A stretch of 64,000 bases of DNA from NCBI GenBank assembly GCA_938082375.1, contig CALKCJ010000018.1, positions 62,001-126,000 of the forward strand, read 5' to 3'. A program made the position numbers and the translations under genes. The notes beneath the pieces were generated by a model. The model did no database searches, was not told the origin of the DNA, and worked only from the letters and a program-made list of their open reading frames with translations. Positions 28,874 through 38,462 of the stretch are shown in pieces; position 1 is the stretch's first letter; every line of letters begins with the position of its first letter. This stretch comes from an uncultured Thermomicrobiaceae bacterium (lineage in GTDB: Bacteria > Chloroflexota > Chloroflexia > Thermomicrobiales > Thermomicrobiaceae).

Positions 28874-30160
28874 TTGGCACCTACCGAGCCCGCGGGAGGG
28901 ATGCCGATGTGGCCAGTAACTGTCGCTCTGCAAAGGCCCCCAGTCGCTCGTCAGCGCGCTGCCGAGGCCCAGCCAGGGCAAGTGATGGTGCTCTTCGCGC
29001 TGATGCTGACCGTGCTGGTCGGCTTCATGGCGCTAGCGATCGACGCCGGGTTCCTGCTGGCCGAGCGGCGGGCCGTGCAGAACGCGGCCGATGCCTCAGC
29101 GCTCTACGGGGGGCGGCTCTTGAGCCAGGGCAAGACGAAGGCCCAGGTCGAAGCTGGCACGCTCGCCTACGCCAAGCAGATCTATGGGTATGACTCCTCC
29201 GACCCGGGCGTTCAGATCGAGGCCGAGGCGACGGCCACGCAGGTGAGGGTGGAGATCACGCGTGCGCTGCCGCGCCTCTTCCTCGGCGTGCTGTATACCG
29301 GCGACTGGGCGGTCAGCGCGTTGGCCGTCACCCAGATCCTCCCCGAGACCAGCCCGTACGCGATGATCGCGCTCGGCAAGCTGCCCGACTACAACGGCAT
29401 CGACTTCAACGGCAACAATACGCTGACGATCACGTGCGATCCGCCGGTAGAGGGATGTGGCAGCATCGGGTCGAACTCCAACGTCACCTTTTCAGGGAGC
29501 GGCAGATCGATTGAAGCCACCGTCTGGGGCAACCTCGGAGCGATGGGCAATATCGAAGCCCTGCCTACTGGCTTCGAGGTCAAGGGCGACGTCATGGCTG
29601 GTCAAGGGGAGATCCCGGATCCGTTCGCTGGCGTCACCGCGCCGAAGTGCGACAGCATGCCCTTAAAGAGCGAGCCGCCGGGCCCGCCGAATACGCCGGT
29701 CGTGCTGGAGCCGGGGCGGTACAGGGGAAAAATCAAGCGCCAGAACATCACGCTCCTGCCGGGCGTCTATTGTTTCGAGGGCAGTCTTGAAGTCATCGGA
29801 AACGGGTCGATTACCGGCAACGGCGTGCTGCTCTACTTCCGCGGTCCCGACGGCCTGTTCGTCCCGGGGAATGCCACGATCGACCTGACCCATACCAGTG
29901 ACCCTGCCTGGAAGAACATCGTCATCTGGCTGGCAAGCTGCAACCAGGAGCTGCAGCTCGACGGCAACGGCGACATGGTGATCACCGGAGCCGTCTACGC
30001 GCCCTGCTCGCACATCGACCTCGGTGGTACGGCCGATTCGCAGGTGGTGAGCGGCATGGTCGTCGGGCGCACGATCAAGCTCCACGGCAACGTGACAATC
30101 AACGTGACGACCGACAACAGCTATACCGCCGCGCCCAAGCAGATCTATCTTGTCGAGTAG
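28874..30160 (+). CDS. TadG-like protein with C-terminal repeat/beta-rich domain (cassette 2)
   Basis: GQVMVLFALMLTVLVGFMALAIDAGFLLAERRAVQNAADASALYGGR; C-terminal LLPGVYCFEG...IYLVE; parallels 26281..27678. Confidence 0.8.
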   Translation: MAPTEPAGGMPMWPVTVALQRPPVARQRAAEAQPGQVMVLFALMLTVLVGFMALAIDAGFLLAERRAVQNAADASALYGGRLLSQGKTKAQVEAGTLAYAKQIYGYDSSDPGVQIEAEATATQVRVEITRALPRLFLGVLYTGDWAVSALAVTQILPETSPYAMIALGKLPDYNGIDFNGNNTLTITCDPPVEGCGSIGSNSNVTFSGSGRSIEATVWGNLGAMGNIEALPTGFEVKGDVMAGQGEIPDPFAGVTAPKCDSMPLKSEPPGPPNTPVVLEPGRYRGKIKRQNITLLPGVYCFEGSLEVIGNGSITGNGVLLYFRGPDGLFVPGNATIDLTHTSDPAWKNIVIWLASCNQELQLDGNGDMVITGAVYAPCSHIDLGGTADSQVVSGMVVGRTIKLHGNVTINVTTDNSYTAAPKQIYLVE

Positions 30161-30224
30161 CACGGGCAATTACCCTCGCCTCCTCTCCCGCGCCACGCGG
30201 GGGCTGGAGTGAGGGCGATGCCTC

Positions 30225-30551
30225 TCACTCGTCTTCTTCGCCTTCCTCCTCTCCCTTCTCGGCAGCGGCCTCCAGGCTGGCGATGAACTCGTCGATCGGG
30301 ATCGCCGGCAGCGTCATCAGCTTGACCGTGCCCCGGGCCCCCAGCGCGACCGACACCCGCGCGATCGTCTGGTTGTCCGGTGCTTCGACCAGGTTCACGA
30401 AGTCGTAAGGGCCGAGAACCGCCCACTGCTCGATCACCCGTGCCCCCATCTTCTCGACTTCTTGGTTCACCTCCTTGATCCGCCGCGGGTGCTTGTGGAG
30501 CGTCTCCATCCCGTCGTCGGTCAGGGTGCTGAGCATGATGTAGAGTGGCAT
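30225..30551 (-). CDS. GYD-domain protein
   Basis: MPLYIMLSTLTDDGMETLHKHPRRIKEVNQEVEKMGARVIEQWAVLGPYDFVNLVEAPDNQTIARVSVALGARGTVKLMTLPAI. Confidence 0.85.
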   Translation of the reverse strand: MPLYIMLSTLTDDGMETLHKHPRRIKEVNQEVEKMGARVIEQWAVLGPYDFVNLVEAPDNQTIARVSVALGARGTVKLMTLPAIPIDEFIASLEAAAEKGEEEGEEDE

Positions 30552-30713
30552 TCTGGGCCTCCTCTCCGTTCGCTCCGCCGCTGTCACCGACATCTCCGTT
30601 GGAGAGCGTGGGCAGGGAGGGGATGGTCTGAGAGCGCTCGGCGCCTGGTTGCCGCTGTTCTGCTCTCGGAGTCCCGTTACCCGCCGTGCTCTGGTCAGCG
30701 ATGATCATACCTC

Positions 30714-31811
30714 TCAGGCGTCGACACCGACGAGCTGCTCGACAGAGCGCAGTCCCTCCTGCTCCAGGTAGGCCAGCAGACCGCGGAGGATGCGCGCCGG
30801 TAGACCTGGCCCCTCGTAGATGAGTGCGGTGTAGAGCTGTACCAGGCTGGCGCCAGCCCGCAGCCGCTCGATCGCGTCCTCGGCCGAGCCGATCCCCCCT
30901 ACCCCAACGATGACCAGGCGGCCGCCAGCGCGCCGGTATGCCTCGCGGGTAAGTGCCGTGGCACGGGCCCGCAGCGGGCGGCCGCTGATGCCACCGAGGA
31001 AATCCGGGGCCGGCCGGCGGAGAAGCCGGCGGTCGGTACTGGTGTTGGCGACCACCAGCCCGTCGGCACCACCCTCGAGCGCCGCCGCGATCGCCTGCTC
31101 TAGCCCGGCGATGTCCAGGTCGGGCGCGAGCTTGACGAGTAGCGGCCGCGGGCGCAGCCGGCGCAGGCGCGCCAGCCGCCGGTTCTCCTCGCCGAGTGCT
31201 CGCAAGAGTTCGACCAGCACTGAGCGGGCCTGCAGCTCGCGCAGGCCTGGCGTGTTCGGCGAGCTGACGTTGACGACGAGGTAGTCTGCCACGTCCCAGA
31301 GCGCGGCCAACACTGCCAGGTAGTCCTCGGCCGCGCGCTCCAGGGGCGTCTCGCGGTTCTTGCCCAGGTTGACCCCGATGGCGCCAGGGAACTGCCGCCC
31401 CGCCAGTCGCGCCCGCATAGCCGCCATGCCGGCGCTGGGGAAGCCGAGCGCGTTCACCAGCGCGCGCTCCTCTGGCAGGCGCCAGAGCCTCGGCCGCGGG
31501 TTGCCTGGCTGCGGACGCGGCGTCACCGTACCCACCTCGACGAAGCCGAAGCCGAGCGCAAGGAGCGCGCCGACGGCTTCCGCATCCTTGTCGAAGCCCG
31601 CCGCCAGCCCCAGCGGGTTTGGAAACCGGCGGCCCAGGCGGTCGACGGCCAGCCGGTCGTCCGCTGGCGGGTCGCAGAGCTGGCGCAGCAGCCGCCGGCC
31701 GCTGGGAAATCGCTCGAGCGCCGACAGCCCGCGCAGCGCTTGCCGGTGCGCTCGCTCCGGGTCGAGCTGGGCGAGCGCTGGGTAGATTGCTCGCTCGTAC
31801 CAGCCGGTCAT
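30714..31811 (-). CDS. pyrD: Dihydroorotate dehydrogenase (quinone)
   Basis: GLAAGFDKDAEAVGALLALGFGFVEVGTVTPRPQPGNPRPRLWRLPEERALVNALGFPS..., VNVSSPNTPGLRELQ. Confidence 0.93.
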   Translation of the reverse strand: MTGWYERAIYPALAQLDPERAHRQALRGLSALERFPSGRRLLRQLCDPPADDRLAVDRLGRRFPNPLGLAAGFDKDAEAVGALLALGFGFVEVGTVTPRPQPGNPRPRLWRLPEERALVNALGFPSAGMAAMRARLAGRQFPGAIGVNLGKNRETPLERAAEDYLAVLAALWDVADYLVVNVSSPNTPGLRELQARSVLVELLRALGEENRRLARLRRLRPRPLLVKLAPDLDIAGLEQAIAAALEGGADGLVVANTSTDRRLLRRPAPDFLGGISGRPLRARATALTREAYRRAGGRLVIVGVGGIGSAEDAIERLRAGASLVQLYTALIYEGPGLPARILRGLLAYLEQEGLRSVEQLVGVDA

Positions 31812-31906
31812 CGAATGCCCGTCCTTACCGCTTCCCTACCCGCACCAGCTCGGCCCCCGGCGGCGGCTCGAACCCGGGCAGTGAGGGGATTACCCCAGCT
31901 CCGTGT

Positions 31907-32330
31907 CTACCACAGCACCTTCACCCACCAGCGCGGGTCGCTCACCTCGACGAATGCGCCGCCGCGGTACTCGAACGTGAGCTCGCTCCGGTTTGGGAGC
32001 CGATCTTCGTCGATCAGGCGCTCGATGAGCTGAACCGCCTGATCCAGCAACCGCTCCTCGCTGAGGCCCGGCTCTTCCAGCGGCGCGAGCAGCGGGTACA
32101 TGAAGGCCACGGCCGTCAGGCGGCCCTCCCAGCGCACCAGAAAGGACGCAACCTTGCCCAGCATGACCGGCGTGAACTCGAAGCCAGGATCGCGCAGGTA
32201 GAGCTCGTGCCCGCGATAGCTGCGGACAAAGCGGTGGGTCGGCAACACAGCACGCTCCCATCCGTCGAGGCCACCCTGGGCGATCGCCCGACCTCTAGTG
32301 TAATCGCTCTGCCGGACCTGGTAGCTCAGC
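31907..32330 (-). CDS. Hypothetical protein (start uncertain)
   Basis: C-terminal part of ORF 31907..32719: LSYQVRQSDYTRGRAIAQGGLDGWERAVLPTHRFVRSYRGHELYLRDPGFEFTPVMLGKVASFLVRWEGRL... Confidence 0.55.
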
Positions 32331-32406
32331 GCGCTACGCTCTTCCCCGGCCGGGCGCTGGGGTTTATCCTGGCCATGGTTTGCTCGGGGGCTCAGGGAGA
32401 GGAGTG

Positions 32407-33780
32407 ATGGGAGTGAGTGGAGACAGCCGGCTGGCAGAGCTCGACCGCTATATCGAAGACAACCTGCAGGCATTCGTGGACGACCTCGCCGCCCTGTGCG
32501 CGCTGCCGACCGTCTCGGCGCAGGCGAGAGCGATCGACGAGACGGCCAGCGCCGTCCGCGACCTGCTCGAACGGTACGGTATCCGGGCCGAGGTGCTGCC
32601 CACCAGCGGCTTCCCGGTCGTCTACGGCCGGGCCGAAGGAGCCAGCCCGCGCACCTTGCTCTGCTACAACCACTACGACGTGCAACCGGCGGAGCCGTTC
32701 GAGCTCTGGGATTCCCCACCGTTCGAGGCGACGCTGCGCGACGGCAAGCTGTACGCCCGCGGGGTGGCCGACGACAAGGGCCACATCGTCTGCCGGCTGG
32801 CCGCCATCGCCGCGCTCCGCGCCGTCTATGGCGAGCTGCCCTGTTCCCTCACGTTCCTGATCGAGGGCGAGGAGGAAATCGGCTCGGTCAGCTTGCCCGC
32901 CTTCATCGGGGCTAACGCCGACCGGCTCCGGGCCGATGCCTGCCTCTGGGAGTCGGGGCGAGTCGACTACGAGGGGCGCCCGCAGATGTACCTGGGTATG
33001 CGCGGTGATTTTTATGTCGAACTCCGAGCCCGCTGCATGAGCCGGGATGCGCACTCTGGCCAGGGCGGCTCGATCTTCCCCAACGCCGCCTGGCGGCTCG
33101 TCTGGGCACTCAGCACGCTGAAGGGACCGGACGAGCGCATCCGCATCCCCGGCTGGTACGACGACGTGCGTCCGCCCTCGCCGCGTGACCTAGAGCTGCT
33201 GGCGGCCGCGCCTGAACAGGACGAGGAACTGAAACAGACCTACGGGATCCGCGAGTTCCTGTTGGGCGCCAGTGGGCTGGAGCTGAAGCGCCGGCAGGTC
33301 TTCGAGCCGACCTGCACCATCTCCGGCCTCGCCTCCGGTTACCAGGGCCCGGGATCGAAGACAGTGCTCCCGGCCGAGGCGATGGCCAAAGTCGACTTCC
33401 GGCTGGTGCCGGAGCAGCGGCCCGACGACCTGCGGGTCAAGCTGCGTCGTCACCTCGAGGTGCAGGGATTCGACGATATCGAAGTCATCGAGCACGGCGC
33501 CTATCCGGCAGCGCGCGTGGATCCCGACCATCCCTTCGTCAAGATGGTGGCCGAAGCGGCCCGCGAGGTTTACGGCAAGGAGCCAGTGATCCATCCGATG
33601 AGTGGCGGCTCCGGGCCGCTGGACCCGTTCGTACGGGTGCTCCGGGTACCCATCGCCAACGCCGGGATCGGCTATCCCGACTCGCGGGCACACGCGCCTA
33701 ATGAGCATATCCGGCTGAGCGACTTCGTCGCCGGAGTCAAGCACACCGCCCGGGTCATGCTCCGCCTGCCCGAGTTGTAG
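32407..33780 (+). CDS. M20 family dipeptidase
   Basis: TLLCYNHYDVQPAEPFELWDSPPFEATLRDGKLYARGVADDKGHIVCRLAAI..., FLIEGEEEIGS. Confidence 0.93.
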   Translation: MGVSGDSRLAELDRYIEDNLQAFVDDLAALCALPTVSAQARAIDETASAVRDLLERYGIRAEVLPTSGFPVVYGRAEGASPRTLLCYNHYDVQPAEPFELWDSPPFEATLRDGKLYARGVADDKGHIVCRLAAIAALRAVYGELPCSLTFLIEGEEEIGSVSLPAFIGANADRLRADACLWESGRVDYEGRPQMYLGMRGDFYVELRARCMSRDAHSGQGGSIFPNAAWRLVWALSTLKGPDERIRIPGWYDDVRPPSPRDLELLAAAPEQDEELKQTYGIREFLLGASGLELKRRQVFEPTCTISGLASGYQGPGSKTVLPAEAMAKVDFRLVPEQRPDDLRVKLRRHLEVQGFDDIEVIEHGAYPAARVDPDHPFVKMVAEAAREVYGKEPVIHPMSGGSGPLDPFVRVLRVPIANAGIGYPDSRAHAPNEHIRLSDFVAGVKHTARVMLRLPEL

Positions 33781-33807
33781 GCGGTACCGGCAGATTCGTC
33801 CTTTCCC

Positions 33808-33827
33808 TCTCTCGAACTTTCGAGAGA
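33808..33827 (+). terminator. Near-perfect palindrome downstream of the M20 peptidase gene
   Basis: TCTCTCGAA-CT-TTCGAGAGA, 9-bp arms, 27 nt after the stop. Confidence 0.35.
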
Positions 33828-34018
33828 AGGGATTCCAGCCGATAGGAGCAGCAGGAGCAGTGGAGCAGCACATTCGGCCTCAAGCAGAAGGGTGCTACGG
33901 ACGGGGAGAGGGTGATCGCCGGGGATGACAGGATCTGGCGCGAGACCCGCGGACGCGACGCCTCGCCACGCTTCGGTGCTAGGCTTAGAGCAGGAGCCGG
34001 CTCCGCCAGGAGCACGCT

Positions 34019-34417
34019 GTGTGTCTGACCTATTGGCCACGAGAAAACGCCTTGCGCTTCGCGCTTGGGTCTGAGCCGCGGCCGGTCGCGCGCACGGTCG
34101 AGGGGATCGGCGTCCTCGACCTCGGCGAGCAGGGGCGGCTACTGGGGCTCGAGATCAGCGCAGCGCCCGGCCTTGACCTCCAGCGGGCGCTCCACACCTG
34201 GTACGACCGGCACCGGACGGGTGGCTGGCTCAGTCTCAGCGCCGGGAGTGCCTACCTGCGGCTGGTTCCCGAGCATGTGGCGCGGGCGAGCCGGCATGCG
34301 CGGTCGGTGCAGGTGCGGCTGGCACTGGAACTCGATGAGCAGGGCAGGCTCCTGGCTCTCGTGCTGCCCCGGCGCGGGGAGGGCTATGAGCTCAGCGCCC
34401 CGAGCGGCAGTACCTGA
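34019..34417 (+). CDS. Hypothetical protein (DUF2283-like C-terminal feel, not assigned)
   Basis: 132 aa ORF with GTG start, no family assigned with confidence; upstream of Nramp gene. Confidence 0.45.
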   Translation: MCLTYWPRENALRFALGSEPRPVARTVEGIGVLDLGEQGRLLGLEISAAPGLDLQRALHTWYDRHRTGGWLSLSAGSAYLRLVPEHVARASRHARSVQVRLALELDEQGRLLALVLPRRGEGYELSAPSGST

Positions 34418-34499
34418 TGGTTGTCCCAGCGGCCCGGCGGGCCCGACGACTGGCTCTGTACTGGAGAGGGGTAGGGGCGCGGGGGATTTAGGAGGCTTG

Positions 34500-35804
34500 A
34501 TGGACGACAGCTCTCCCGGCGAGGCCCAGCTCCCGTCGTCCGAGCACCGAGCAGCCATCGTCGCCAGCACTGCTCGCAGGCCCGGTGGGCTCTCCGTGCG
34601 GCGCGTGCTGCCGTACTTGGGGCCGGCCTTCGTCGCCAGCGTCGCGTACATCGATCCGGGGAACTACGCAACCAACATCGAGAGCGGGGCGCGCTTCGGC
34701 TATACGCTCGTCTGGGTCATCCTCGGCGCGAACCTCGCGGCCATGCTGATCCAGTCGCTCTCAGCTAAGCTTGGCATCGCGACCGGTCGCAACCTGGCCG
34801 AACTCTGTCGGGAGCAGTTCCCCCGCCCAGTGACCTGGGGCATGTGGGTGATCGCCGAACTGGTGGCCATGGCGACTGACCTGGCCGAGTTCCTTGGTGC
34901 AGCGCTCGGCTTTTACCTCTTGTTCAACCTGCCGTTGTTCCCTGCCGCGCTGCTCACCGGAGTTGTGACTTATGTCATTCTGGCGCTCGAACGGTACGGC
35001 CACCGGCCGATCGAGGCGGTGATCACCGGGATGGTCGGCATCATCGCCGGTAGCTACTTGCTGGAGACGGTGCTGGAACGGCCGGACTGGACGGCAGTGG
35101 GCGCTCACCTGTTGATCCCGCGCTTCGCTGGGCCGGAAAGCGTGCTGCTCGCGACCGGGATTCTGGGCGCGACGGTGATGCCACACGTCATCTACCTGCA
35201 CTCGGCGCTGACTCAGCATCGCATCGTGCCCCACACGCCAGAGGACGCCAAACGGATCGTCCGCTTCGAGACGCTCGATGTGGTGCTGGCGATGGGGATC
35301 GCCGGGCTGGTCAATGCGGCGATGCTGATCATGGCCGCTTCCACCTTCCATGCCCGCGGGCTCGGTCACGTGGCGACGATCGAGGAGGCGTACCGGACGC
35401 TCGAGCCGTTGCTCGGCTCGCTCGCCAGCGGTGCCTTCGCGCTTTCGCTCCTGGCATCAGGGCTCTCGTCCTCGACAGTCGGGACGCTGGCCGGCCAGGT
35501 CGTGATGCAGGGCTTTCTCCGCCGGCGGATCCCGGTCTGGCTGCGCCGCGGCGTGACGATGCTGCCGGCGCTGGTGGTGATCGGGCTTGGCCTCGATCCG
35601 ACCGCAACGCTCGTCCTCAGCCAGGTGGTGTTGAGCTTCGGTATCCCCTTCGCACTGGTGCCACTCATCCTCTTCACCGCCCGCCCCAGCCTGATGGGGT
35701 CACTGGTCAACCGGCGCCTGACCACCGCGACCGCCTGGGCGCTGGCCGGGCTCATCATCGCTCTTAACCTGTTCTTGCTCTGGACAACCTTCACCGGGAG
35801 ATAG
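34500..35804 (+). CDS. Nramp family divalent metal transporter
   Basis: GPAFVASVAYIDPGNYATNIESGARFGYTLVWVILGANLAAMLIQSLSAKLGIATGRNL...; metal-binding DPGN and MPHVIYLHS motifs. Confidence 0.95.
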   Translation: MDDSSPGEAQLPSSEHRAAIVASTARRPGGLSVRRVLPYLGPAFVASVAYIDPGNYATNIESGARFGYTLVWVILGANLAAMLIQSLSAKLGIATGRNLAELCREQFPRPVTWGMWVIAELVAMATDLAEFLGAALGFYLLFNLPLFPAALLTGVVTYVILALERYGHRPIEAVITGMVGIIAGSYLLETVLERPDWTAVGAHLLIPRFAGPESVLLATGILGATVMPHVIYLHSALTQHRIVPHTPEDAKRIVRFETLDVVLAMGIAGLVNAAMLIMAASTFHARGLGHVATIEEAYRTLEPLLGSLASGAFALSLLASGLSSSTVGTLAGQVVMQGFLRRRIPVWLRRGVTMLPALVVIGLGLDPTATLVLSQVVLSFGIPFALVPLILFTARPSLMGSLVNRRLTTATAWALAGLIIALNLFLLWTTFTGR

Positions 35805-35807
35805 CGC

Positions 35808-36752
35808 ATGAGCGCACCGCTTTTCCGGCGGATCCTGGTGCCACTCGACGGCTCGCGCCTAGCTGAGGCGATCGTGCCCGTCGTGGTCGCGCTGGCGCGA
35901 GCCTGTGACGGGGAGATCGTTCTGCTGCATGTGCTGGAGCGTGAGCCACCGGGAGAGGTGCACGGCGAACCGCACCTGCGCAGCCTGGCCGAGGCCGCGG
36001 AGTACCTCGAGGCGTTGGCCGCGCGGCTGGGCGAACTCGGCCTCGTGGTTCGACGCGAAATCGTCACTGCTGACCAGCAACCCGTCGCCGACTGCATCGC
36101 CCGGCAGGCGGCTGCCTTCGCGGCCGACCTGATCGCGATGACGACGCACGGTAGCGGTGGACTTCGAGGGATGCTCGTCGGCCGTATCGCTCAGCAGGTG
36201 CTGCAGCGAGCCGAGCGGCCGATCCTGGTGCTGCGCTCCCGGCGGATGCACCGGCGTGCGGGGGAACTAGGGACGCCGTGGGCAGCCCCAGGCTGTCGCA
36301 GGGTGTTAGTTCCGCTCTCAGGCGATCCATCGAGCCAGCAAGTGCTGCCGTTAGTGTGGACACTGGCCGGATGTACCGGTGCGGAGGTCGTGCTCGCACG
36401 GATCGTGCCTGCCCTGGGCACGATCAGCCTCCACGAGAGCCCGCCAGCGGTGTTCCTCCCCATGGCCTCGGCCGCGCTGCTGGAACTCGAGGAGGAGGAG
36501 GCTCGCTCCGCGCTCAGCCAGCTCGCGGCGAACGCTCCGCCCGGGATCACCGTCACCGTACTCGTGCGGCGCGGAGAGACGGTCGAGGAGCTGTTGGCGC
36601 TTGCCCAGCAGGTAGACCTCCTCGTCATAGTGACGCATGGGCGGGCTGGCCTGGAGGGCTGGCTGAGCGGGAGTACCGCTGGTCGCCTCCTGGCGCGGGT
36701 AGCGATCCCGCTCCTCCTGGTACCGGTCAGATGGCTCGAGCGGAAAGAGTGA
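35808..36752 (+). CDS. Universal stress protein, tandem UspA domains
   Basis: Two repeats: RILVPLDGSRLAEAIVPVV...AMTTHGSGGLRGMLVGRIAQQVLQRAERPILVLR and RVLVPLSGDPSSQQVLPLV...VIVTHGRAGLEGWLSGSTAGRLLARVAIPLLLV. Confidence 0.93.
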   Translation: MSAPLFRRILVPLDGSRLAEAIVPVVVALARACDGEIVLLHVLEREPPGEVHGEPHLRSLAEAAEYLEALAARLGELGLVVRREIVTADQQPVADCIARQAAAFAADLIAMTTHGSGGLRGMLVGRIAQQVLQRAERPILVLRSRRMHRRAGELGTPWAAPGCRRVLVPLSGDPSSQQVLPLVWTLAGCTGAEVVLARIVPALGTISLHESPPAVFLPMASAALLELEEEEARSALSQLAANAPPGITVTVLVRRGETVEELLALAQQVDLLVIVTHGRAGLEGWLSGSTAGRLLARVAIPLLLVPVRWLERKE

Positions 36753-36755
36753 GGC

Positions 36756-36774
36756 CGCCTACTCCTAGTAGGCG
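36756..36774. terminator. Hairpin between convergent genes
   Basis: CGCCTACT-CCT-AGTAGGCG spanning the minus-strand stop codon at 36765. Confidence 0.4.
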
Positions 36775-37499
36775 AAAGCGCGGACGCCGACCTCGTCCAG
36801 ATGCCGCAGCAGGTCGGCTGGATCCTGGTAGACCCGGTAGGCACCCGCGACTTCCAGCTCCGCCTGGCCGTAGCCGCCGGACAGCAGGCCCACGCCCAGC
36901 GCCCTGGCCCGGCGCGCGGCCAGCATGTCCCAGATACTGTCGCCGACGACCACAGCCTCGCTGATGGGCACTCCAAGCCGGTCGGCCGCGGCCAGGAACA
37001 GGTCGGGGTCGGGCTTGGCGTGTCGCACCTGGTCACGCGTGACCACCGGTATGTCTGGCCCAACCTCGAGGAGTTTCAAGGTGAGCCGCGCGCTCTCCAT
37101 CCGCCCGCTGGTGGCGATCGCCCAGGGCACGCCGATCTCGGTCAGGTAGGCGAGCAGTTCACGGGCGCCGGGCAGCGGGCGCACTTGCCCTACCTGGCGG
37201 GCATACGCCTCGGTGTGGAGGCGCTGGATACGCTCGACTTCTTCCGGCGTGACCGGCCGCCCGGTCTCGCGCAAGAGCGCACTCAGGAAGAGGCCGCCAC
37301 TCATGCCGATCCGCCGGTGGATGCGCCACACCGCCAGCTCGATCCCCGCCGACTCCAGCGCCTCTCGCCAGGCGAGCACGTGCTGGTAGACCGAGTCGAC
37401 CAGCGTGCCGTCGAGATCGAACAGGAAAGCCGGGCCCACCCAGCCGCCCTCGCCCTGGTCTCGCGCCTCTAGCGCCGGCATTTTGCGTCGTGCGGTCAT
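36765..37499 (-). CDS. HAD family hydrolase (beta-phosphoglucomutase/phosphoglycolate phosphatase-like)
   Basis: FLFDLDGTLVDSVYQHVLAWREALESAGI..., VVGDSIWDMLAARRARALGVGLLSGGY. Confidence 0.9.
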   Translation of the reverse strand: MTARRKMPALEARDQGEGGWVGPAFLFDLDGTLVDSVYQHVLAWREALESAGIELAVWRIHRRIGMSGGLFLSALLRETGRPVTPEEVERIQRLHTEAYARQVGQVRPLPGARELLAYLTEIGVPWAIATSGRMESARLTLKLLEVGPDIPVVTRDQVRHAKPDPDLFLAAADRLGVPISEAVVVGDSIWDMLAARRARALGVGLLSGGYGQAELEVAGAYRVYQDPADLLRHLDEVGVRAFAY

Positions 37500-37864
37500 C
37501 GCGTGGCCCCCTCTCGTCGAAGCCTGCCTTCCCTCCTAGCCTAGCCGGGCCGGCGCACCGAAGCCAAGCCCGCCTCGATGCGATCCCGTTGTGGCCTCTG
37601 CCGCGTAGCAGGCTGGCCCCAGAGCAGCCGCCTACCGCCTGAGAGGTGAGCGGACTCTGCTGCCCTCACCGCTGTTTCCCTCCTATAGCCACCGGCAACG
37701 GGGCCAGAGCCATCGTCGGGGTCATTCCGGTTTGCCGGTGTGGGCGGATGCGTCCCCACGCACAGGAACACGCCGCGAGCCAGCCGGCGTCGAGCGGAAC
37801 GCACGGCCTCGGCGCGCTGTGCCAGCGCCCGCCACGAGCAGCGAGTGACCGGGCCTGCCGTGCC

Positions 37865-38458
37865 TCAGCCGGCGTGGCCAGCATGGCCGCTCGCCCCGAT
37901 GCGGCTGGCGTTCCACAGGAGGCCGGCCAGGAGGGCAACGAAGCTCAGCGGCAGGAGGAACCCTTGCATGCCGATGAGCGTGAGCGTCAGGTTGCCGCCG
38001 AGGAGCAGGGCGACGCTCGGCACGCAGCACGCGAAGCCGGTCATGAGGCCGGGCAGGGTGCCCAGGAGACCGACAGCCGAACGAGAGCGGCACGAGCGGG
38101 TTGTCAGCGCGAGCGCGGCGCTGCTCACGTTGAGCGCGACCAGGCTACCGAGAGCCAGGCCGAGCGCCAGGTTCGCTGGGGCGATGAAGAGCGCTACCCC
38201 ATCGATCAGGTAGAGTGCGGCGATCGGCTCGAACGTGTACCCGGCCACTCGGTCGGTGAGCCGATCGAGCCATTCGGCGTGGACGAGGACGGCTGGCGTC
38301 CCTTCGGGAGCGGCCAGGCGGCGATCGATCACGAGCTGGCCCAGGGAGTAGAGGTAGACGAGGGTGTACGCGATGCCGACCAGGACGCCGAGCCAGCGAA
38401 AGCGGCCGTCGCGGAGGATGTGCCTGAGTGCAGGGACGTAAGTCGTGAGCGCGCTCAT
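37865..38458 (-). CDS. Integral membrane protein of unknown function
   Basis: Multi-TM ORF with GFACCVPSVALLLGG; adjacent to the DUF3179 gene. Confidence 0.6.
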   Translation of the reverse strand: MSALTTYVPALRHILRDGRFRWLGVLVGIAYTLVYLYSLGQLVIDRRLAAPEGTPAVLVHAEWLDRLTDRVAGYTFEPIAALYLIDGVALFIAPANLALGLALGSLVALNVSSAALALTTRSCRSRSAVGLLGTLPGLMTGFACCVPSVALLLGGNLTLTLIGMQGFLLPLSFVALLAGLLWNASRIGASGHAGHAG

Positions 38459-38462
38459 GACC

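Noticed and set aside
37500-37864. Intergenic region before the membrane-protein gene, considered as a riboswitch
   Set aside because: No recognisable TPP, cobalamin, SAM or other consensus core.
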